The position numbers were made by a program, and so were the translations under genes. A stretch of DNA of 64,000 bases. Source: Scleromatobacter humisilvae. GTDB taxonomy: Bacteria; Pseudomonadota; Gammaproteobacteria; Burkholderiales; Burkholderiaceae_C. Of the stretch, positions 55,887 to 64,000 are shown piece by piece. The stretch lies in assembly GCF_023231945.1 (NCBI RefSeq), contig NZ_JAJLJH010000002.1:372001-436000 (forward strand), read 5' to 3'. Below the pieces are notes generated by a model, which was not told where the DNA came from, ran no database searches, and was given only the letters and a program-made list of their open reading frames with translations. Positions within the stretch are counted from its first letter, which is position 1. Each line of letters opens with the position of its first letter.

Positions 55887-56273
55887 TCAGATCGTCTGCG
55901 TGGGCTTGGACGACGAGATCGAGGTGCCCAGCACCTCCTCGATGCGCAGCTTCAGCAGGCGCGTCTTCTCGTCGACCGGGAAGCGGACGCCGACGCCCTG
56001 CGTGCGGCCGCCCGGGGCATTGGCCGGCGTCAGCCAGCCCACCTTGCCGGCCACCGGGTAGCGCTGTGGGTCGCCCGGCAGCGTCAGCAGCAGGTAGATG
56101 TCGTCGCCCAGCTGGTAGTCGCGCGTGGTGGGCACGAACAGGCCGCCCTCGGCGAAGATGGGCATGTAGGCCGCGTAGAGCGCGCCCTTTTCCCGGAAGA
56201 CGAGCTGGATGACGCTCGGCCGCGCCGTGGCCGGCGGCGGCGAGGGCATCACTGAATTCGGTTCATCTGGCAT
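55887..56273 (-). CDS. pilZ: PilZ-domain protein (type IV pilus type)
   Basis: The 128-residue protein matches the short PilZ family: VIQLVFREKGALYAAYMPIFAEGGLFVPT, LPGDPQRYPVAGKVGWLTP and GVGVRFP. The RxxxR and DxSxxG c-di-GMP motifs are not seen, as in the original PilZ of type IV pilus biogenesis, which does not bind the nucleotide. It would contact PilB and FimX-like proteins. It is normally preceded by holB; here a PAS-GGDEF gene sits 81 bases upstream. tatD follows. Confidence 0.9.
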   Translation of the reverse strand: MPDEPNSVMPSPPPATARPSVIQLVFREKGALYAAYMPIFAEGGLFVPTTRDYQLGDDIYLLLTLPGDPQRYPVAGKVGWLTPANAPGGRTQGVGVRFPVDEKTRLLKLRIEEVLGTSISSSKPTQTI

Positions 56274-56354
56274 CGTGGCCCTAGTGTAGCGAGCTTGGGC
56301 AGGGATTTCCCGCCGCGCAACGGCCGGTTATCGCCGCTTTTTCCGCCGGCGGGC

Positions 56355-57287
<933 letters not shown>

Positions 57288-57421
57288 GGCGTCGCGCGAA
57301 GCGGTTCAAGGGGTATTCCACGAGCATAACTGGCCCTTGTGAAGGCCTGGTTTTCGCGAGCACGGGATATCCTCGTGCACCTTCCGGCAGCCCCGCCGAC
57401 GCATCACGAGGAGCCCCTTCA

Positions 57422-58330
57422 ATGAGCGCGAAGCACGACCAAGAGCAGGACATCTCCACCATCGACGCCGGCGACCTGCGCCGGCGCGACTTCGTCGCCC
57501 TGTCGGTGGCCACCGGCGTCGCGGCGACGTCGCTGCCCGCCGCCGCGATCCCCGCCGGGCCGCCGGTGGTGGAGAAGGACGTCACGATCAACACGCCCGA
57601 CGGCAGCTGCAACGCGGCGTACTTCCACCCGGCCGAGGGCAAGCACCCGGCCGTCATCATCTGGCCGGACGCGTTCGGCCTGCGCCCCTCGATGCGCGAC
57701 ATGGGCCGCCGCCTGGCCGCCGACGGCTACGCGGTGCTGGTGCCCAACCCGTTCTACCGCATCGGCAAGGGGCCGTTCTACGAGACGGCCGCGCAGGTCG
57801 ACTTCAAGGACAAGGCCACCTTCGCCAAGATCGGCCCGCTGATGGGCTCGATCGGCGCGCCGGGCGCGGCCGAGAAGGACGCGGTGGAATTCGTCAAGTT
57901 CCTCGACGCCCAGCCCGAGGTGGACAAGGCCCGCAAGATCGGCACGCAGGGCTACTGCATGGGCGGCGCGCTGGTGTTCCGCACCGCGGCGACGGTGCCG
58001 GAGCGCGTCGGCGCGGGCGCCTCGTTCCACGGCGGCGGCCTCGTCACCGACAAGCCCGACTCGCCCTACCTGCTTGCGCCGAAGATCAAGGCCAAGATGC
58101 TGGTCGCGATCGCCGGCAGCGACGACGCCAAGCAGCCCGACGCCAAGGACAAGCTGCGCAAGGCCTTCGACGACGCCCACGTGCCCGCCCGCGTGGAAGT
58201 CTTCGCCGAGAAGCACGGCTGGTGCGTGCCCGACATGCCGCAGGACGACGGCCAGCCGATCTACAACCAGGCCGACGCGGAGCGCGCGTGGACCGAGTTG
58301 CTGGCGCTGTACAAGACGGCGCTGGGCTGA
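57422..58330 (+). CDS. Dienelactone hydrolase family protein with Tat-like leader
   Basis: The 302-residue protein has an N-terminal LRRRDFVALSVATGVAAT segment, a twin-arginine-type signal. The DLH alpha/beta-hydrolase fold follows, with IIWPDAFGLRPSMRDM, the nucleophile elbow GYCMGGAL (Cys179) and the acid/His pair in AGSDDA and EKHGWCVPDM. The Cys nucleophile is typical of DLH proteins. Substrates are often lactones or esters in aromatic degradation, but the exported form here is not assigned. It is convergent with the UvrD-like gene after about 50 bases and divergent from the GGDEF gene. Confidence 0.9.
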   Translation: MSAKHDQEQDISTIDAGDLRRRDFVALSVATGVAATSLPAAAIPAGPPVVEKDVTINTPDGSCNAAYFHPAEGKHPAVIIWPDAFGLRPSMRDMGRRLAADGYAVLVPNPFYRIGKGPFYETAAQVDFKDKATFAKIGPLMGSIGAPGAAEKDAVEFVKFLDAQPEVDKARKIGTQGYCMGGALVFRTAATVPERVGAGASFHGGGLVTDKPDSPYLLAPKIKAKMLVAIAGSDDAKQPDAKDKLRKAFDDAHVPARVEVFAEKHGWCVPDMPQDDGQPIYNQADAERAWTELLALYKTALG

Positions 58331-58379
58331 GCCGTCTTCCGGCAGCAGGCCTGCGCGCCGAGTTCGACACTCACGAGCC

Positions 58380-60467
58380 TCAGCGGGTCCAGCGGTCTCG
58401 TACGCGGGACGCGAGGTCGATCTTGACGTCCGGCACCGCCGACGGCCCCGGCGCGCCCTCGGCGCCCGGCGGCCGCTGCGCCGAGACGCGCTCGAAGCAG
58501 GCCACCGCCTTGTCGGTGATGAAGCGCGACAGCGAGGCGTACACGTGCCGGTCGCCGTGGCGCGCCTGCTCGGAGACGAAGAAGCGCTGCGGCGCGATCA
58601 GCTCCAGGTGCTGCTTGGCGCGCGTCATGCCCACGTAGAGCAGCCGGCGCTCCTCGGCGATCTGCCTGGCGTCGCCGGTGCTCATCTCGGACGGGATGCA
58701 GCCGTCGACGACGTTGAGGATCTGCACCGCGCCCCACTCCTGGCCCTTGGCCGAATGGATCGTCGACAGGATCATGTAGTCCTCGTCGAGATGCGGCGGG
58801 CCGGCCTCGTCGCTGGACGCGGCCGGCGGGTCGAGCGTCAGCTCCGTCAGGAAGCGTTCGCGCGCGGCGTAGCCCGACGCGATCTGCGTCAGCTGCGCGA
58901 GGTCGGCCTGGCGCGCAGGCGCATCCTCGTGCAGGCGCTGCAGCAGCGGCAGGTACCAGGCGTTGACGGCGTCGAGATCGGCCGGCCACGCGGGCGTCTC
59001 GCGCAGGCGCGACCAGAGCGCCGCGAACGCGGCCCAGTCCTCGCGCGCGGCCGCGGGCATCGCGTGTTCGGGCAGCACGCCGCCCGGCGTGGCCGACGCG
59101 TCCATCGCATCGAGCAGCTTGCGCGCGTTGGCCGGCCCGACCCCGGGCACCAGCTGCGCGACGCGAAAGCCCGCGATCCGGCTGCGCGGGTTCTCGGCCC
59201 AGCGCAGCACGGCCAGCACGTCCTTCACGTGGCTGGACTCGAGGAACTTCAGGCCGCCGAACTTGACGAACGGGATGCGCCGCCGCGTCAGCTCGAGCTC
59301 CACGGCCGCCGAGTGGTGCGCGGTTCGAAACAGCACCGCCTGCTGCTTCAGCCGGATGCCCTCCTCGCGCCACGCCAGCACACGGTCGGCCACCTGGCGC
59401 GCCTGCGCCATCTCGTCGGGCACGGTCACGATGCGCGGGCGCGCCGACGACGGCCGATCGCACCACAGCGTCTTCGCGTAGCGCTCCGGCGCCTCGGCGA
59501 TGACGGCGTTGGACGCCTCGAGGATGGGTTGCGTCGAGCGGTAGTTGCGCTCCAGCGCGACGACGCGCGCGGCCTGCGGGAACTGCTGCGGGAAGTCGAG
59601 GATGTTGCGCACCTCGGCGGCGCGGAACGCGTAGATCGACTGCGCGTCGTCGCCCACCACGGTCAATCCGCGGCCGTCGGGCCGCAGCCCGCGCAGGATG
59701 GCGGCCTGCAGGCGGTTGGTGTCCTGGTACTCGTCGACCAGCACGTGGTCGAAGCGCGCCGCCACGTGGGCGGACAGCTCCGGCGCCTCCATCAGCGCCG
59801 ACCAGTAGAGCAGCAGGTCGTCGAAGTCGAGGCTGTGCTGCTGCGCCTTGGCCGCCGCATACGCCGCGAACAGCTGCCCGAGCTCGGCCTCCCAGCCCAG
59901 GCACCACGGGAAGGCCTCGCGCAGCACGCCGTCCACCGTGCCCTGGCTGTTGACGACGCGCGAGTAGATGGCCAGGCACGTCGCCTTCTGCGGAAAGCGC
60001 AGCTTGGTCGCGGCCAGGCCCTGCGACTGGCGCACCAGCGCCATCAGGTCCTCGGCGTCGGCGCGGTCGAGCACGGTGAAGTCGGCGGGCAGGCCGATCG
60101 CCTCGGCATAGTCGCGCAGCAGGCGCGCGCCGATCGCGTGGAAGGTGCCGGCCCAGGGCAGCGACGGCGGGCGCGTGGTCGACGGCAGCCGCAGCGCCTG
60201 GTGCACGATGCGGCCGGCGCGATGCACCATCTCGCCGGCGGCGCGGCGCGAGAACGTCAGCAGCAGCAGCCGGTGCGGATCGGCGCCGCGCTGGATCAGG
60301 TGCGCCACGCGCGCGGCCAGGGTCATCGTCTTGCCGCTGCCGGCGCCGGCGATGACCAGCAGCGCGCGCGCGTCGCCGTCGCTGCCGTGGACGACGGCCT
60401 CGCGCTGCCCCTCGTTCAGGCTCTCGAACGGGTCGGCGACGAGGGGCGGCGAGACGACGGCGGACAT
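58380..60467 (-). CDS. UvrD/Rep-like superfamily I DNA helicase
   Basis: The 695-residue protein has all SF1 helicase motifs: Q-motif LNEGQREAVVHG, Walker A VIAGAGSGKTMT, TFSRRAAGEM, motif II DEYQDTN in VLVDEYQDTNR, GDDAQSIYAFR, ALERNYRST, and near the C-terminus HSAKGQEW and YVGMTRAKQHL. The protein is shorter than UvrD (about 720-760) and has a compact 2B domain. It unwinds DNA during repair or replication restart. The ATG at 60467 is used; an ATG at 60485 would add six residues. It is divergent from the desaturase gene. Confidence 0.95.
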   Translation of the reverse strand: MSAVVSPPLVADPFESLNEGQREAVVHGSDGDARALLVIAGAGSGKTMTLAARVAHLIQRGADPHRLLLLTFSRRAAGEMVHRAGRIVHQALRLPSTTRPPSLPWAGTFHAIGARLLRDYAEAIGLPADFTVLDRADAEDLMALVRQSQGLAATKLRFPQKATCLAIYSRVVNSQGTVDGVLREAFPWCLGWEAELGQLFAAYAAAKAQQHSLDFDDLLLYWSALMEAPELSAHVAARFDHVLVDEYQDTNRLQAAILRGLRPDGRGLTVVGDDAQSIYAFRAAEVRNILDFPQQFPQAARVVALERNYRSTQPILEASNAVIAEAPERYAKTLWCDRPSSARPRIVTVPDEMAQARQVADRVLAWREEGIRLKQQAVLFRTAHHSAAVELELTRRRIPFVKFGGLKFLESSHVKDVLAVLRWAENPRSRIAGFRVAQLVPGVGPANARKLLDAMDASATPGGVLPEHAMPAAAREDWAAFAALWSRLRETPAWPADLDAVNAWYLPLLQRLHEDAPARQADLAQLTQIASGYAARERFLTELTLDPPAASSDEAGPPHLDEDYMILSTIHSAKGQEWGAVQILNVVDGCIPSEMSTGDARQIAEERRLLYVGMTRAKQHLELIAPQRFFVSEQARHGDRHVYASLSRFITDKAVACFERVSAQRPPGAEGAPGPSAVPDVKIDLASRVRDRWTR

Positions 60468-60629
60468 GCGCAACTGTACATCCATACAGAAATCCGCTGC
60501 CCAGGTGCCGCGCCGCAGGACCGCCGGCAGCGCCTCCCGGCCGCTCGCCGACACCCGGGATGACGAGGCTCGCCGCCGCTTTTGCCCACCCTAGAATCGT
60601 TCGATCGAAGTCTCCTGGGAGGGAACGCC

Positions 60630-61487
60630 ATGAGGATCTACAACGTCGCCGGCTGGGCGCTCATCGGGGTCTACGCGCTGGCCTGCATGGCCGGCGCGCC
60701 GCCGGCCATCGGGCCGTGGGGCGGACTGGCGATCGCCGCGGCGTATTTCGTCGTCTGCTGGTTCGTCGGCGGCGTGTACCTGTCCTGCGTCATCCACATG
60801 GGCGTCGCGCACCGGGCGCTCGACTACCAGGAGTGGTTCATCAAGACGATCACGGTCGTCAACAACCTGCTGTTCGTCTACATCGACCCGGTCACCTGGG
60901 TGAACCGCCACCGCCTGCACCACACCTTCGCCGACCGCGAGGGCGACCCGAACAAGCTGGCGTCCGACGGCTTCTGGCGCACGCTCTGGCTGTGCCTGTT
61001 TCCGTACGAGACCAGGCTCAACGTCGCCAACGACGCCATCCTCAGGACGTGGCCGTTCCGCCTCGTCTCGAACTGGGCCTTCGCCATCGCGGCGACGGTC
61101 TTCAACATCTGGCTGCTGTCGGTGCTGGTGCGCGACCTGCGCTTCGCCCTGGTCATGTGGATCACGTTCCGCGTCTTCACGCTGTGGATCAACATGGTGC
61201 AGAACTACTGGACGCACGACCGGCGCTACGGCTACCGCCGCCACGACGACGAGCGCGACAACGCGATGAACATCGGCGAATGGCTGCCGGTGACGATCAC
61301 GTTCAGCGCCTGCCTGCAGAACAACCACCACCACTCGCCCGGTCTGCTGCGCCTGAGCCACGACGACGCCGAGTACGACTTCGGCTTCGCGACGGTCAAG
61401 GCCATGCGCGCGCTGGGACTGGTCAAGGCGAGCCGCACCGGCGTCGAGATCCCGGAGGAAGTGCCGCTGGCCTCGCTGAACTTCTAG
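60630..61487 (+). CDS. Membrane fatty acid desaturase
   Basis: The 285-residue protein has four membrane helices and histidine boxes of a stearoyl-CoA-type desaturase: CVIHMGVAHR (HxxxxH), NRHRLHHTFAD (HxxHH), and QNNHHHSPG (the third box). WINMVQNYWTHDRRYGYR lies between. It would introduce a double bond into an acyl chain using di-iron and oxygen. The ATG at 60630 is preceded by GGGAGGG at about 10 bases. Its TAG stop is part of a CTAG shared with the convergent sterol-desaturase-family gene. Confidence 0.92.
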   Translation: MRIYNVAGWALIGVYALACMAGAPPAIGPWGGLAIAAAYFVVCWFVGGVYLSCVIHMGVAHRALDYQEWFIKTITVVNNLLFVYIDPVTWVNRHRLHHTFADREGDPNKLASDGFWRTLWLCLFPYETRLNVANDAILRTWPFRLVSNWAFAIAATVFNIWLLSVLVRDLRFALVMWITFRVFTLWINMVQNYWTHDRRYGYRRHDDERDNAMNIGEWLPVTITFSACLQNNHHHSPGLLRLSHDDAEYDFGFATVKAMRALGLVKASRTGVEIPEEVPLASLNF

Positions 61488-62632
61488 GCGGCCGCCGGCG
61501 CCTTCTTCCGGCGCCGCGAGAACGGATAGAAGGCCTGCGCCCAGAAGCCATGCGGCAGCGTCTCGTTGTGCAGGCCGTAGGTGTGCGGCCACGAGCCGTC
61601 GCGCGGCAGGTGGTGCGTGCCGAAGAGCTTGTCGATCCACGGGAAGTGGATCGCGAAGTTCTTGTCGATCGCCTCTTCCTGCGACGTGTGGTGCCAGTGG
61701 TGGTAGCGCGGCAGGATGACGAACGGCTCCAGCCAGCGCCAGGTCGGGCCGAAGTTGCAGTGCGTCCAGGTGGCGTGGATCGTCACGAAGAACAGGTAGG
61801 CCACGATGATGTCGTGCCGGAAGACGAACATCATCGGGATCAGCATGAAGCCGCGCACGACCACGTCGTCGACCAGGTGCGAGCGCGAGCCGGCGATCCA
61901 GTCGAGCGACTTCGACGAATGGTGGATCGCGTGGAAGCGCCACAGCCACGGCACCGTGTGGAACAGGCGGTGGATCGCGTACTCGCAGAGGTCGGCCACG
62001 AGGATCGCGAGGAAGACCTGCACGAGCCACGGCAGGCTGCCCGTCGCCGCCAGCAGCGCCGGCACGCCGAGGATCCTGGACAGCTCGGTCGCCGGCAGCA
62101 GGATCAGGAAGGACGTGACCTGGATCGGCAGGTGCGTGGACAGGAAGTAGACGATGTCCAGCAGCCACTCGTCGCGGAACACGCTCTGCTTCTCGTAGGC
62201 CGGCCACAGCACCTCGATCGGCGAGAAGATCAGCGTCATCAGCAGCATGTCGAGCAGGAACCAGTCCAGGCCGATCGCCGGGCCCGCGTGCAGCGTCTCG
62301 TTGATCGGCACGCTCGTGCCGCCGAGCAGCGTGGCGACGAGCGCCAGCGACATGCCCGTCAACGCCAGCACCTTCTTGCGGCGCAGCATCGCCGAGATCA
62401 CGCCGAACAGGATCGCGCCGAGGATGACCGCCTGGATCAGCAGGCGCATCACGTGCATCGGATAGAACGGCCGCAGCTCGGGCGAGGTCAGCAGCTGCGG
62501 AAAGTGCAGGCAGACCACCGCGCCCAGCGACAGCACGCCGAGGAAGGCGGACAGCACGCCGCTCCACCAGCCGCTGCCGAAATGGCTCGGATCGTCGTCG
62601 CCGAAAATCTCGTTGATCTTGTGCTCGAGCAC
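61484..62632 (-). CDS. Sterol desaturase / fatty acid hydroxylase superfamily protein
   Basis: The 382-residue membrane protein has the eight-histidine di-iron pattern: YAIHRLFHTVPW, FHAIHHSSKSLDW, then HATWTHCNFG, and RYHHWHHTSQ. A final NETLPHGF appears near the C-terminus. Helices at about residues 20-170 anchor it. Such enzymes hydroxylate or desaturate lipids. Translation appears to begin at GTG 62632, with AGGGAGA upstream, because homology starts with the following Leu-Glu-His. It shares a CTAG stop with the convergent fatty-acid desaturase, so the two oxygen-dependent lipid enzymes may be functionally linked. Confidence 0.9.
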   Translation of the reverse strand: MLEHKINEIFGDDDPSHFGSGWWSGVLSAFLGVLSLGAVVCLHFPQLLTSPELRPFYPMHVMRLLIQAVILGAILFGVISAMLRRKKVLALTGMSLALVATLLGGTSVPINETLHAGPAIGLDWFLLDMLLMTLIFSPIEVLWPAYEKQSVFRDEWLLDIVYFLSTHLPIQVTSFLILLPATELSRILGVPALLAATGSLPWLVQVFLAILVADLCEYAIHRLFHTVPWLWRFHAIHHSSKSLDWIAGSRSHLVDDVVVRGFMLIPMMFVFRHDIIVAYLFFVTIHATWTHCNFGPTWRWLEPFVILPRYHHWHHTSQEEAIDKNFAIHFPWIDKLFGTHHLPRDGSWPHTYGLHNETLPHGFWAQAFYPFSRRRKKAPAAA

Positions 62633-62717
62633 GCGCTCTCCCTGTGGCGATACGCCTTTGGGCGGAAGTTTAGCGAAGGCCCCGCCCGCGGGCGACCGCC
62701 GCGACGTGGCGCGCGCC

Positions 62718-63179
62718 TCAGCGCCGTGCGATCTTGCGCATGAACGCGAGCCGGATCGTCGGCGCGTGCTGGATCTGCTCGACCACTTCGTAGCCATGGC
62801 GCAGGTAGAAGCGCACGTTGCCGACCATGATCATGTTGGTGGTCAGCTCGAAACGCTCGACCTGCGGATGCGCGTCCTCGATGGCGCGCAGCAGCCGCGC
62901 GCCCAGGCCACGACCGCGGGCCGCTTCCGCGACCACCAGGACGCGGATCAGGCACGTCCCCCCGGAAACGATGCCGCGGATCGCGCCCAGCAACCGGTCG
63001 CCCTCGACGGCCTTGAGCACCGTGGCCGCGCGGATGTGCTCGCGCACGCCGTCGAGCGTCTCCTGCAGCGGCGGGATCGCCCAGTCGTCGCAGGCGCGCG
63101 CCTCGGGCTCGAACGCGACGCGCTGCATCGCGAGCAGCGCGGGCGCGTCGTCGAGGTGCGCGGGGACGATCGTGGTCAC
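62718..63179 (-). CDS. GNAT-family acetyltransferase
   Basis: The 153-residue protein has a GNAT core: VEGDRLLGAIRGIVSGGTCLIRVLVVAEAARGRGLGARLLRAIED, whose RGRGLG loop binds acetyl-CoA, and NVRFYLRHGYEVVEQI. It likely acetylates a small molecule or a peptide amine. It starts at GTG 63179, overlapping the stop of the MltB gene upstream (GTGA), so translation is coupled. The sterol-desaturase-family gene follows after 85 bases on the same strand. Confidence 0.9.
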   Translation of the reverse strand: MTTIVPAHLDDAPALLAMQRVAFEPEARACDDWAIPPLQETLDGVREHIRAATVLKAVEGDRLLGAIRGIVSGGTCLIRVLVVAEAARGRGLGARLLRAIEDAHPQVERFELTTNMIMVGNVRFYLRHGYEVVEQIQHAPTIRLAFMRKIARR

Positions 63180-64000
63180 GGCGCCTGCAGCTTCGTCAAG
63201 AGGTCGAGCGTCGGGAAGCCGTCGGCCGGCAGGCCCTGGCTGCGCTGCCACGCGCGCAGGGCCTGGCGCGTCGCCGGACCCATCTGGCCGTCGGACGTGC
63301 CGGCGCCGAAGTTGCGGTCGTTGAGCGCCGACTGCAGCGTCCGCACCTGCTCGCGCGACAGCGGCTGCTCGTCGCGCGGCCACGCGCCCTGCACGCCCGG
63401 GCCGCCGGCGATGCGTTGCGCCAGCAGGCTCACCGCCAGCGCGTAGCTCGTCGAGTTGTTGTAGCGCAGCAGCGCGCGGAAGTTCGGGCCGACCAGGAAG
63501 GCCGGGCCGCGCACGCCCGCGGGCTGGAAGATCGCGCCGTCGGCGATGTCGGGCAACGGCGCGCCGTCCAGCGTCTGCACGCCCTCGGCGGCCCACTGTG
63601 CGCTGGCCTGGCGGATGGCGTCGTCCGCGCGTCCGGCGTCGAAGCCGTCGGGCAGCTTCACCTCGGCGCCCCAGGCTTGGCCGGTCTGCCATCCGGAATG
63701 GGCGAGGAAGTTGGCCGTGGACGCGGTCACGTCGGCCATGCTGCCCCAGATGTCGCGCTTGCCGTCGCCGTCGGCGTCCACCGCGTACGCGAGGAACGCG
63801 GTCGGGATGAACTGCGTCTGCCCCATCGCGCCGGCCCACGAGCCGATCATGTGCGCGCGATCGATGTCGCCGCTCTGCAGGATCTTCAGCGCGGCCATCA
63901 GCTGCTGCTTCGCCCACGCCTCGCGCCGGCCCTCGAAGCCCAGCGTGGCCAGCGCGTCGATGGCGGGGATGTCGCCGAAGTTGCCGCCGTAGTCGCTCTC
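63176..64000 (-). CDS. Membrane-bound lytic murein transglycosylase B family, 5' end cut by window edge
   Basis: The gene enters from the right edge, so the N-terminus and any signal are missing; about 275 codons are visible. It starts within the catalytic domain: ESDYGGNFG at the very edge holds the catalytic Glu. ALATLGFEGRR, IGSWAGAMGQTQFIPTAFLAYAVDADGDGKRDIW and RALLRYNNSTSYAL follow. A C-terminal peptidoglycan-binding domain (about the last 65 residues) carries VRTLQSALNDRNFGAGTSDGQMGPATRQALRAWQ. It cleaves glycan strands to 1,6-anhydro ends. It overlaps the GNAT gene by four bases. Confidence 0.93.
   Translation of the reverse strand, partial: ESDYGGNFGDIPAIDALATLGFEGRREAWAKQQLMAALKILQSGDIDRAHMIGSWAGAMGQTQFIPTAFLAYAVDADGDGKRDIWGSMADVTASTANFLAHSGWQTGQAWGAEVKLPDGFDAGRADDAIRQASAQWAAEGVQTLDGAPLPDIADGAIFQPAGVRGPAFLVGPNFRALLRYNNSTSYALAVSLLAQRIAGGPGVQGAWPRDEQPLSREQVRTLQSALNDRNFGAGTSDGQMGPATRQALRAWQRSQGLPADGFPTLDLLTKLQAP

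Overview
The window is a piece of a very GC-rich (roughly 70 %) Gram-negative chromosome. Lipid A hydroxylase LpxO, a Pal lipoprotein, SlyX, MltB and a pilZ-tatD-ankyrin gene order of the kind seen in Betaproteobacteria point to the order Burkholderiales; I would not go below order from sequence alone. Genes are dense, many start/stop codons overlap as ATGA or TGATG, and I see no tRNA, rRNA, insertion sequence, prophage or CRISPR array. It reads as core plus niche-adaptive chromosome, not a mobile island. Because of the base composition, long open frames antisense to real genes are common and were discarded.

Layout. 1-9.0 kb: exported purine nucleoside permease-type protein (left edge), a LytS/LytTR two-component operon ending in a DUF2807 protein, a three-domain sulfur protein (cysteine desulfurase, ETHE1-type persulfide dioxygenase, rhodanese), a SWIB protein, an exported nucleoside hydrolase and LpxO. 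9.1-12.7 kb: heme oxygenase and bacteriophytochrome kinase (bphO-bphP) facing a small lipoprotein. 12.8-21.5 kb: TetR-MFS pair, hemerythrin, RNase T2, a GAF protein with a degenerate receiver, a CDF metal exporter, DUF2252, an AI-2E-type permease and a lone receiver.

21.6-28.0 kb is a lipid-metabolism island resembling E. coli ynbABCD, split here into two convergent operons: CDP-diglyceride synthase plus alpha/beta-hydrolase-methyltransferase, against PAP2/dual-specificity phosphatase plus CDP-alcohol phosphatidyltransferase. It is extended by a patatin-like protein lacking the usual Ser/Asp dyad and a short-chain dehydrogenase. Together these could make, dephosphorylate and tailor an unusual phospholipid; the product is unknown. 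28.2-31.7 kb: NarL-type regulator, ClC channel, SlyX, and a repeat-containing periplasmic protein.

32.2-44.1 kb is one long overlapping operon for Alternative Complex III (actABCDEF), a small membrane protein, a SCO copper chaperone and a caa3 cytochrome oxidase (coxBACD): a complete quinol-to-oxygen electron path, with an A2-type subunit I. Just upstream on the other strand is a possible 41-codon gene with its own intrinsic terminator. 44.1-52.4 kb: ChaA antiporter, a large hybrid kinase, a YXWGXW-type protein, a glycoamylase-family protein, a FAD monooxygenase and a stand-alone Pal. 52.5-64 kb: MarR regulator, GNAT with a leader ORF, ankyrin-tatD-pilZ, a PAS-GGDEF cyclase, dienelactone hydrolase, UvrD-like helicase, a fatty-acid desaturase facing a sterol-desaturase-family protein, GNAT and MltB (right edge).

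The most notable items are the desulfurase-dioxygenase-rhodanese fusion, the extended ynb-like lipid island with its altered patatin, the ACIII-caa3 operon, the possible 41-aa gene at 31.8-31.95 kb, and three convergent gene pairs that share a palindromic CTAG as both stop codons.
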